DNA from: Cobetia marina
GTDB taxonomy: Bacteria > Pseudomonadota > Gammaproteobacteria > Pseudomonadales > Halomonadaceae
Assembly (NCBI RefSeq): GCF_001720485.1
Contig: NZ_CP017114.1
Span: forward strand, 806,001-870,000
Direction of reading: 5' to 3'
Length of the DNA stretch: 64,000 nucleotides
Position 1 is the stretch's first letter; each line of letters starts with the position of its first letter. Of this stretch, positions 1-12,000 are shown one piece after another. Under the pieces are notes generated by a model. The model was not told where the DNA came from. It made no database searches and saw only the letters and a program-made list of their open reading frames with translations. The position numbers and the translations under genes were made by a program.

Positions 1-3000
1 CCGCAAGCCGCCCAGGCGCTACTGACCAGTAGTGATGAACCTGCTGCGGGCACAGGACCTGCCTTGCTGGCCGAACCTGCCCCTCTGGCCACGGCGGCGC
101 TCATCGCACCGGAAAGCTTCACTACCCTTCGTATCGAGGCCGAAGACCTCAGCGATGACGACGGAGATGGCAATGCATCCTCCATCGGTGGAGCCGGTAT
201 CGAGGTGGTGACCGGGGGGGATAATCCGTCCAATACCGCCAATGCATCAGGCACTGCCTACGTGGACTTCGGCGGCGCGACCGGCGAGACGCTGACCTTC
301 ACCTTCAGCGTCACCGAGGCCGGTGAATATGAACTCGCGCTGGGGTATGCGCTCAGCCAGAATGGCGATGGGTCTGATCGAAACCGCCCATTGCGCCTGG
401 ACGTCAATGGCGAACTTCAGGATCGAATGTTTGATCTGCCGAGCACGTCCCTGACCGGCGACGCCACTGATTTCAGTGAGTTCGGCGAGCGTACCATTCG
501 CGTTCAGCTGCAGGCGGGCGAGAACACGGTGTCCTTCACCTCCAACGGGGCCAGTGGCCCCAACGTCGACTATCTGGAAGTGCGTGCACCGGACCCGGAC
601 GTCTTCGTCATTCAGGGTGAGGACCTCGATATCGGCCCGACGTCTGATGTCGCCGACGCTGGCACCAATCGTGTGGTGACTCTCGACAATATCGCCAGCT
701 TCACCAATGGCAGGGAAACCTTCCGGGTCGGCGCCGAAGGCGCCAGCTATCTCGACTGGGCATCGGGCAATGCCGAGGCCTACGGTGACTTCACTCTCGA
801 GGTGGCTACCGCCGGCACGTACAGCGTCACCGCGACCTATGCCAGCAGCTCGGCGCGTCCCATTGATCTCTTTTTGGTCGATGACGACACGCAAAGTCAG
901 GTCGGCACCTTCCAGTTCGCAGCGGTAGAGGCGCCGGGCTACTACCCCGATGATGTCGATGATGTGCCCGCGGACAACCAGCCAGGCAATGGCGGGCCTT
1001 CCGCGTGGGAGGGCTGGTCGACCGAGACGCTGGAGATCACGCTGGCCGCGGGCAGCAATACCCTGCGTCTGGGCGGCGCGACCAACGGGCCGAACATCGA
1101 CAAGATCGAGGTGGCGCTTCTGGAGGCCGATGCGGTGGAGCCTGTCGATCCGGTGATTGCGCCAGTCGTGATGCAAGCCGAGGATGCCGTGCTGGGCGCT
1201 GACAACGGGGCCGCCACCGTGGTGCGTGACGCCGCGAATCCCGAGGCCGGTGGCTTTGTCGGACTGCGCCCGGACTTTTCCGGCACCGGTTACGTGGATT
1301 TCGGCAGTGCGCCGGGTGACAGCCTGACCTTCACCGTCAATGTGGCCGAGGCGGGCGACTACGACCTCAACTTCCGCTATGCCAGCAATGGCGCGCGTCC
1401 GTTGGCTCTCTCGATCAATGACGGCGAGTCCTCCGAGCTCGCCTTTGTCGGGACTGACCCCAACGCCGGCAACGTCGACCCTGAGGGTTTCGATGTCTGG
1501 AGCTACCACACCCTGACGACGAGTCTGGAGGTCGGTGACAACACCGTCACGCTGACGATCCCTGATGGACGCAGCAATGGGCCCAATGTCGATCGCCTGG
1601 AGGTCACCACGGCGGGCACGGGCCCGGTAGGGGATGTCGTGGCGGATGCCGATGCCTCTGTGCTGACCTTTACCGCCGTAGACCCCCTCCTCAATGGCGC
1701 GACCGTCGGTGAAGCGGGCTTCAGCGTCAGCGGACTGGATGCCGACATCACCTTCGTCGGCGTGACCTTCGATGAGGGAATCACGGTCCAGGAGGTGGTG
1801 CCGAACCCGGATGGCAGCTTCACGCTGGACCTGTCGGGATTCGCTGATGGCGATCTGTCGGTCACGCTGATCGCCATGGATGCCTTCGGCAACCGTGCCG
1901 AACAGAGCCTGGCACTGACGCTGGATACCACCGCCGATGAGGGGGGCGACCTGGCACTCGAAGGCCCGCAAGATGCCATCGAGGCGGATGACAGCGCCAG
2001 CGTGGTATTCGGTGTCGCGGGGATCGATGACGGCTCGACTCTCGAGATCAGCTTCGACGGCGGCGTGACCCGTCAGTCCGTTGTCAGCGATGGCGACACC
2101 TTGACGGTCGATCTCTCCACACAGGCCCCGGGCGATGTGATCGTGACCCTTATCGTGACCGATGCCGCCGGTAATGAGGCGAGTGTCGCGGAGGCAGTCA
2201 CGCTGGCCGTCGTCGGCAGCGTGACGCTGGATGTCACCTTCGATGACGCCACGATCAGCGCCTACAACGCGACCCAGGACAATCCCACCGTTGGCACGGG
2301 GGCGGTGGTGGAAGACGACGGTGGCACTCTGACGTTGAACGACAATGTCTGGAAGCGGGCAGCCCTGCCGGAGGACTACACGATCACCAGTGGCAGCATC
2401 CTGACCCTGGATGTGGCCATATCCGATTCGCCGGTCCCCGAGATCGTTGCCATCGGCTTCGATGCCGATTCCAATCCGTTCAATGGCGGAAACAGTGTCT
2501 ATCAGCTGGGCGGCAGCCAGACGCAGGGTGGCTTTGTCGATCTGCGTGGGCAGGGCATCGACAATGGCGATGGCACCTTGCGCTTCACCATCGATCTCTC
2601 GGCGCATGCGGGCATCACCCTCGATTCGCTGGTCTTCGTCAACGACGATGATGTGGGCGCCAAGGGCAGTGCGAGCTTCAGTGGCGTAAGCCTGTCAGAA
2701 GCCGATGTCGATGACACCAACAGCGCACCGCGCGTGGTGGGGGGTGGCATCGCTGATCTGAGTCTCGACGAAGGCGCGAATCTCGAGGTTGACCTGCCCT
2801 TCGTCGATGACGATGGCGATGACCTCGCCTTCAGCTTCCGGGTCACCGATGGCGATGGCCTGCCGGTCACCGTGGACGGGCTGAGTATCAGCGACACTGT
2901 GCTGTCCGGGAGCCTCGCTGGTCTGGTGCCGGGCGATTACACCATCACGGTGACCGCCGATGATGGCACCGCCAGTACCGATACCGACTTCGCCTTGAGC

Positions 3001-6000
3001 ATCGAGAACGTCAACGACGCCCCGGTGGCGGAGCCTGCCGCTCTCGAGCCCTACTTTGGAGAGGTGGGCGAGAGCTTCCTCCAGATTCCGCTGGCGGACT
3101 TCGCCTCGCTGTTCTCCGATGCCGATGGCGACAGCCTGACATTGACGGCCGAGGATCTGCCTGCCGGACTCGAGGTGATCGATGGCGTCATTCAAGGCAC
3201 GCCAAGTGAAGGAGGCACCTTCGATGTTGTCGTGCGCGCCACCGACCCGAGTGGTCTGTCAGCGACCCAGTCGCTGAGCTTCATCATCGAAGGCACCCAG
3301 GTTGGCGATAGCATCACGATCGAGGCGGAAGATTTCACGGATCTCGACGCCGGTAACCTGATCGTCACCGGCAGTGCGTCGGCGTCCAACGAGCAGCTGA
3401 TTCGTCTGACCAGCAATGCGCCGGCGACGATCGGCACTGATCTCTCGGCGGGCGGCGTGGAGCCGGGCTGGTACATCGTGCGCCTCTATGTGTTCGATGA
3501 AACCGACGGTGAAGGCACCTTGACCCTGACCATCGGTGACACCGTGCTTGAAGCGCGCAACACGACAACCGATAGCCTGAGCGCCGACGTGGTATTGAAC
3601 GACGACTTCGGCACCTTCGTCGGCAGTGGCGCGCGCGGAAATGCAGGCCAGAGCGGCAACCGCAAGGAAATCGTCTTCGAGACGCCCGTCGAGGTCACCG
3701 CCGGTGATCTGGCAAGCCTCGAACTGCGTGGTGCCGGTGGCGAGCTGATGCGTATCGACTCGCTTGAATTCGAGCGTATCGATGAGCCGGTCAATACTGC
3801 CCCGACCCTGGCGGGACTCGGTGCCGCGATCAGTGTCGACGAGAACAGTGCTGGCGTGGCAAGTCTGGTGCTTGAGGATGCCGATGGCGACAGCCTGACG
3901 GTGACGCTGTCCGGTGCCGATGCCGCGCTCTTCACCTACGACGTGGCGAGTGGAGGAATCGCCTTCCTCAATCCACCGGACGCGGAGCTGGCCGCCGACA
4001 GCGATGAAGATGGTGTCTACGAGCTGACCGTGACGGTGACCGATGGCGAGGACAGCGTGTCACAGGACACCCTGATCACCGTGGCAGATCTCAATGAGAG
4101 CATCGCCATCGACCAGACCGCGTTTGCAGTGGATGAGAACCTGACCGAGATTGGCGCGATCCCGCTCGTCGATGAAGACGGGGGGACTCTCGGCCTCAAC
4201 GCGCCGGTATTCGCCATCACTGGCGGGGCTGACTCTCCGCTGTTCACCATTGACGCCACCACCGGCGTGCTGAGCTTCACCAGTGCCCGCGATTTCGAGC
4301 TGGCGGTCGATGATGACGAAGATGGCGTCTATGACGTCGAGGTCAGCGTCAGTGACGGCGACCTCTCCACCACCGCGCAGCTCTCGGTCACCGTGAATGA
4401 TGTCGATGAAGCGCCGTTCTCGCCCCTGCGTCTGCAGGCCGAAGACGGCACGGTGACGAGCTTCGATGACGGCGCCAACGCGACGGATACCGTAGTGCGC
4501 GATGCCGACAATCCCGAAGACAATGCGAATCTGGAGAACGGTCTGCGGCCGGGCTTCTCCGGTACCGGCTATCTGGACTTCGGCGACACGGCTGGCGATA
4601 ACGTCGCCTGGCAGATCGAGGTGGCCCAGGCCGGTCAGTACGACATCAGTGTGCGTTACGCCACCAATACCGATCGTCCGCTGGATCTGGTGATCAATGG
4701 CGGCGATCCGCTGATGCTGGCCATGGCCAGCACGGACCCGGACGGCAGCGGCGGGGAAGAAGGCTTCGACCACTGGGTCTTCGAGACCTTCACTGTCAGC
4801 CTGGAGGCGGGCAGCAACGCCATCGTGCTGGCGATTCCCGCTGGCGCCACCACCGGCCCCAACATCGATCGCATCGAAGTGACCGACGCCGGCAGCGGCC
4901 CGATCCCGGAGGATGTGAGTGCCGATGAGGACGGCGATCTCGCCATCGTCGCGGCTGACGACACTCTCGATGCCAGTCAGCTGGCGGCGGCAGTCTTCAA
5001 CGTCTCCGGCATCGATGATGACGTGACCAGCGTTGCCGTGTCCTTCGACGGCGGCGCGACCCGTGAGGCAGTGACGCCGGACGCCGATGGCAACATCACG
5101 CTGGATCTGAGCGGCCAGCTCGATGATCAGAGCGGCGATCTCGCCGTCTCGCTGTTCGTCACCGATGCCACCGGCAATGAGGCCAGCGCCAGCGAGGTGG
5201 TCAGCTTCGCGGAAGGCGACGGCACGCCTGCATTCAACTTCGCCATCGAGGGCGAGGCGCTGACCATCATCGATACCGACGGTGATACCCAGGTGCGCGA
5301 TGCCGACAATCCGGAAACCAATGTCGCCTCCGGGCCAGATGGGCTGTGGGATGACTTTACCGGCACCGGTTATCTGGACATGGGAGCCGACGCCGGTGAC
5401 GCCGCCGAGTTCCAGGTGGCGGTCGATGAGGCCGGTACCTACACCCTGGAGGTTCGCTATACCAATGCCGGTTCCAACGGCGCGAATCGCCCCATGGACA
5501 TCCTGGTGGACGGGCTGAGTCAGGGGAATCTGGCCTTTGCCTCCACGGGGACCGACGCCGCCGGCTGGGAGAACTGGACCACCACGACGCTCGAGGTGGA
5601 GCTCGAAGCCGGCGACAACACCATTCGCCTTGCCAACCTGGGCAACGCCGGCCCCAACATCGACAGCCTGACGGTGAGCCGTGATGGCGTGGTGCCGGAG
5701 CGTCCGGTGGAGCCGGGCGAGCGCTTCTCGGTCAAGATCAACTTCCAGCCCGAAGGCACCGCGGTGCCGGATGGCTACATCGCCGACAACGGCAAGGCCT
5801 TCGGCACCCAATCGGTGACCGTGGACGGCCAGACCCATCAGTACGGCTGGATCACCGAGGCGTCGATCTACGACGGCGAGCCCGGCACCGAGCCGCTGGA
5901 CATCAGCGCGCTGACCAGCGTGGCGGTGAATGATCGCACCGATGACATCGCCGGGCTCGACCCGCGCCAGGGCACCTACGCCCACTTCGACCAGCCGGGA

Positions 6001-9000
6001 AGCGCCTATGTGCGCGCCGGCTGGGAGATCGAGCTGGACGATGGCTACTACGAGGTCACCGTCTCCATCGGGGATACCTCCGGGCCCTACGACAGTCGCA
6101 ACGTGCTCAATGCCGAGGGCGAGCTGTTCAATGATCCCTTCACCCCGTTCCGGCCCGATGATTTCCCGGCGGACGGCAATCCGTCAGATGATACCGATGG
6201 CTTCCGCTCGGATCTGGTCACCCGCATCGTGCAGGTCAGTGATGGGCGATTGACACTGGATTCCCTGGGGCTCGACAACGAGAACACCGAGATCCAGTAC
6301 CTCGAGATCCAGGCATTGCCGGACCTGACGCCGGAAGATGATCGCATCGCCGCCGAGGATTACGCCTTCTTCACTGACGCGCGCGCCATCGCTGGGGTCG
6401 GTGACAACGAGGTGGAAGTCGATCTGGACCCCGACGACGGCGGCCTGCCGAGCGGGGTCGACCCGACGTCCGACATCTTCGTCGGCATCTCGGTGGTGGA
6501 CGGTCGCGGCGGGGCACTGCTCGAGAGCCTGGCTGACGGTTCGATCCGGCTGATCGAGACGCTGACCGGAGAGGAGGTCAGCTTCAACGCCAACACCACC
6601 GGTGGCTTCGATTCCCTGACCATCTCGCCGAGCCAGACGCTCAAGGAGTTCACCAGCTATACGCTGATCATCGACGGCTTCCAGGATCGTGGCGCCAACG
6701 ACGACCTGGACGCGCCGACCCGTGAGTTCCAGAAGTACACCAACACCTTCATCACCGGCGAAGCCCCGGAGATCGTCGCTCGCGATGTGGCCTTCAATGA
6801 TGTGGTGGAACTCGACGGTGCCTCTGACAACGCCTTCGGTTTCACCTCGCTGGAGATCACCGCCGATGGCTCGACGATGTACATCGCGACCATTGGGGGG
6901 CAGATCCTGCGCTACGACATCGACCCCGTCGATGGCTCCCTCGGCAACCGTCAGGAGCTTTCGCTGCCGAGCGATTACTTCCATCAGGACGGGGCCGATG
7001 CCAGCAATGATCGCCGCGGGATCATCGGGCTGGTGATCGACCCCACCGATCCCGACGTGCTGTGGATCACCGACAACTATCCGATCCCGCTGTCTGGCCG
7101 TGACAACGGCGTGCCCGACTTCAGTGGCCGGATCACCAAGATCACCCTGGAGGGCGGTAGCGAGTTCTCGGGCACCGCCGAGCCCTACATCACTGGCCTG
7201 CCACGCTCCAATGGCGATCATGTGACCAACAGCCTGGAGTTCCGCGCGAATCCGGATTACGACGCCGAGACCAATCCCGATGTCCCGAGTCATCTGCTGT
7301 ATCTGATCCAGGGCTCCAACTCTGCCATGGGCGAGCCGGACAGCGCCTGGGGCAATCGTCCGGAGCGTCTGTTGAATGCCGCGGTGATGGAGATCGACCC
7401 GACCCGCGATGCGCCTCCCGGTGGCTTCGATGTCACTACCGAGCCGCTTCCCGACAACGGCCAGAATACTCGCTTCGATGACCCGGATGGCCATCCCAAG
7501 GACGACCCGATCCCGATGGGCAATGGCGAGTTCCTGGTGTTCGATGATCGTGGTGTCGCCACGGTGCAGGACGAGTCCGGCAACGTGCTCGAGTCCTACT
7601 ACGACCCCTACGCCAGCGACGCGGTGCTGACGATCTTTGCCACCGGGGCGCGCAACGCCTACGACCTGGTGTGGCATTCCAATGGCTTCCTGTACGTGCC
7701 GACCAACGGTTCGGCGGCAGGCGGCAACGTGCCGGATGACCCGTCGACGCCGGAGGACGAGCGCTACACCAGTGTCGAGAAGCAGGATGACTATCTGTTC
7801 AAGATCGTCGAGGGAGGCTATTACGGGCATCCCAACCCGCTGCGCGACGAGTACATCCTGAACGGCGGCAATCCGACCAGTGCCACCGACCCCAATCAGG
7901 TCGACAAGTATCCGACAGGCACCAACCCCGAGGGCACCTACGATATCTCGGGTGTCTATTCGCTCGGCGAGAATCGCTCGCCCAACGGCGCAGTGGAATA
8001 CACCAGTGATGTCTTCGGCGGCAATCTGCAGGGCAACGTGCTGTTCACCGAGTACTCCGGCGGCGATGACGTGCGCTCGATCACGCTGGATGCCAACGGC
8101 AACGTGATTGGCGATGACGTACTGCGTGATCCTGAGGGCAACGTCATCAGTTACGTCGACCCACTGGACATCATCGAGAATCCGGTCACCGGCCAGCTTT
8201 ATCTGCTGACCCTGAATCGCGGCAATGGCCAGAGCCAGATCATTCGCCTCGACCCGGCACCGGGCGGGGTGGTGGACCCGGTCGACCCCGTGGACCCTGT
8301 CGACCCGACGGATGAGCTGGTCTCGCTGCTGGTCATTCAGGCCGAGGACAGGACGCCTGACGACGGCACCGCCGTGACGCTCGCGACGGGGACGGACGCC
8401 GAGATCCAGATTCGCGACATCGACAACCCCGAGACCAACCAGCCGGACCTGCCCAATGGCCTGCGCCCCGGTGCCTTCGGGCTCGATGGCAATACCGACG
8501 ACACCGACGGCACGCCAGGTGGCTATGCGGACTTCGGGTCTACCAATGCCGACTTCCTCACCTTCACGTTCGAGCTGGATGCCGAGCAGGCTGGCGACTC
8601 GGTGCTGCATCTGCGCTATGCCAACGGCGGCAATGCCGATCGCCCGCTGGAAGTGTTCGTCAACAATGTCAGTGTCGGGGTGTTTGACTTCAGTCCGCCC
8701 GACGGCCTGACGGGGGATGCAGCCTGGGCCGAGTGGTTGACCGAGGCCGTGGCAGCGACGCTGGTCAGTGGTCAGAACACGGTGCGCCTGCAGGCCACCG
8801 CCGACACCGGCCCCAATATCGACCAGCTGGAGATCCTGCAGGAAGCGCCGGATACCACGCCTGGCGTCGATGAGTACGAGGCCGAGGGGGCAGTGCTCGA
8901 TGGCGCCGTGGTGGTATTGACAAGCGATGATGATCGCAACGCGTCCGGTGATGGGTACGTCGACTTCGCGGGAACGGGTGATCAGACCATTACCTGGACA

Positions 9001-12000
9001 CTCGATGTCGCCGAGACGGGAAGCTATGACATCGCCTTCCGCTACGCGCTTGCCGCGACCAAGGATGACCGTCCCCTGGGGCTTGCGATCAATGGTGTCG
9101 ACCTCGGGGTGTTGAACTTCGAAGGCCAGAGCAACGCTGACGAGAGCGACTGGTTCTTCCAGAACACGCTGGTCGCTCTGCAGCAGGGCAGCAACACCAT
9201 CACCCTGACCGCGCCGGGTGCCGTGGGGCCGAACATCGATCTGCTGCAGGTGCCGAATGCACCGTCCGACAGCTTCATCCCGGTCTATGCCGATGTCTCG
9301 AACGGGTCGCGCATCGAGCTCGAGAGCGGTGACAGCGCACGCACCCTCAACGAGCTGACCGCCGACTTCTACTTCAGCGTGGACAGCAGCGGACTCTATC
9401 GTCTGGATCTGGCCGCGAACGCGGGCGCCGATGATGGTCAGGGCCTGGCCCTGACGCTCAACGGGCAGTCGGTGAAACTGCTGGCCTATCCGGGAGTGGG
9501 TGACGCTGGTGAAGAGGGTACCTATGTCGAGCTCGAGGCCGGGGTGGAGTACAACCTGCGTGCGGTGTCCACCGCCGATGGTGCCGATGATCTCGACTAT
9601 CTCGATGTGATGCCGGTGGTCGGCAGCGACAACGCCGATATCGTGGTAGAGAGCGGTGATGCCGCCTACTACTCCGATCGCCTGCACTTCAGTTATCTGG
9701 ACGACAACAGCGGCTCGAATCCCGATCGTGACTTCAAGGAAAGTGCCACGGTCACCATTTCCAACACCGGCAGCGATGTGCTGGAAGTGCTCGATGCCGA
9801 CATCGACGGCCCCTTCACGCTGGCGGACCCCGAGGTGTTTGATGGCCTGACGCTGGCCGCGGGGCAATCCCTCGAGGTCACGGTGCTGTTCGACCGGGAC
9901 AGCTACACCGCGCCGTCCAACAATGCCGGTGATGGGGTCTTCGAGGGCCGTATCCGTCTCACCACCAACGATGCCGACTCTCCGATCGCCGAGATCCACA
10001 TGGCAGGCTTCTGGCAGGCGCGTGACGAGGGTGGCTGGGAGCCCAACGTCAACGAGGTGTGGGAGGTGTTCGGCTTCGGTAACCGTATCGAAGGCTTGTC
10101 GACCGTCGGTGGCGGAGAGAATTCGGTACTCAACGACTTCGATCTGTATCGCCCGGTCAATGATGACGAGGTGCTATCGCGCTACTGGTCTCTGGCCGAG
10201 GGGGCTGGCGAGGCCAGGATCACCCAGCTGGCGGCCTATCACGGCGGTGGCGGGGCGACGCTGGGTATCCACAACCCCGGCGACAAGGGGCAGGACGTGA
10301 TCTTCTCCAATCACGCGGGCGACAATAACCAGTCGATCCTGCCGGTATTGGGCAACGGCAACTTCGCCACCGCGACCTTCGGGCTCGATGATATCCCGGC
10401 CGGGTGGGCCGGAAGTGGCGTGTTCGGTATCGAAGTGGCCAATCTGTCCACGGACCCGTCACTCAACCCGACCGGAGGCGGCACCCCGCCGGCCGATGCC
10501 GAGGGTATCGAGCGCGGCTATACCGTGCGCATGTTCCGGGCACTCGATGCCGAGGGCAACGTGATTCCCGACACCTACCTGGGGATCATGGATTACACCG
10601 GGATCAACTATGACTACAACGACAACATGTTCCTCATCGAGGGCGTGACACCGGTATCTGGTGGTGAGCTGACGGTCATCAACAATGACGGCGTGCCTTC
10701 CAACGATCGCCTGGTGATGTCGCGCATCGAGAATCCGGCCAATGCCGCGCAGGAGGTGCATGACGAGGTGACCGTCACGCTGAGAAATGATGGCTTCGAG
10801 AGTCTCGACATCAGTCGCGTCGAGGTCAGTGATGCGACGCTGTTCGAGCTGACGGAGGCCTTCACTGCGGTGACGCTGGAGCCGGGTGAGTCAGTCGATG
10901 TGATCGTGCGCTTCATCGCCGATGACCCCAACGATGGCAGCCTCTACGAGTCCAGCCTGATCATCACTTCAAGTGATGCGGATGAGGGAGAGAAGGTCAT
11001 CGAGCTTGCCGGCCTGGCCCAGAATCGCTCAGAAAGCGGCCAGGAACCGGGAGTGCAGGAGATCATCGATGCCTTCGGCTACTCGACCAATGTTGCCGAA
11101 GGGCAGATGAACCAGGGAGGGCTGGTGGAGGCCAACGGCGATGAGATCCTGTCTCCGTACTTCCAGCGCGCCGATGGAGGCTCGCCGATCAAGATCACTC
11201 AGCTGGCGGCTTACCATACCCAGGGCGACGTGGCACGACTGTTCATCCACGACGTCGACAGCCGTGATATCGACGAGGTGCTGGCCCACGACGAGGCCGA
11301 TGGTCAGACGTTGCTGCCACGCACGCTCAATGAGGGAGATCTGCTGACCACCACCACCCTGGATCGCGATGCGCCCTTTGGTTTCTTCGCTGAGATATCG
11401 GGCCGCCAGGGCTATATTTCCTGGTCCGATCCCGACGCCAACCTCCATGAGGACACCGTCGATGCCATCGGCACTCCCGGCAACAATCTCAACTGGGACG
11501 AGAATGATGGTCATCTGATCCGTGTGTATGTGGCCAGGGACGCCGCCGGCAACGAAATCCCGGATACCTATATCGTGATCCAGGATTACGCGGGGGTGAA
11601 CTACGACTACAACGACAACATCTTCCTGGTGGAGAACGTCACTACCTACGATCCCGCAGGGGCGGAAGATGCTGACGGCAATGGACGAGTGGATCTGTAC
11701 GACGACGATGACAACGACGGTGTGCCGAACTTCCTCGACAATCCCGAGCCGGTGGGACAGAGCGCCTTCAATGCCGGCGAGACTGCCTGGGCGGTGGGAA
11801 GCGATGGCCTGACACTGGAAGCGCGCCTGTTCGACAACGGTGGCCAGGGCGTCGCCTACAACGACACCACGCAGGCCCACCAGGGCGATGGCTTCCGATC
11901 AGACGAAGCGGTGGATATCTCCAATGGCAGCCTGGCCATCGGCTATGTGGCCGACGGTGAGTGGCTCGAGTACACCCTGAATGTCGAGACGGCGGGCACC

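Noticed and set aside
247..9999. Long open frames on the minus strand across the giant gene (247-2607, 4060-5985, 6184-9999).
   Set aside because: They mirror the repetitive, GC-rich, aspartate-rich coding of the plus strand; the products are low-complexity with many Gly/Asp/Arg/His and match no family. The coding strand is clear from the domain motifs.
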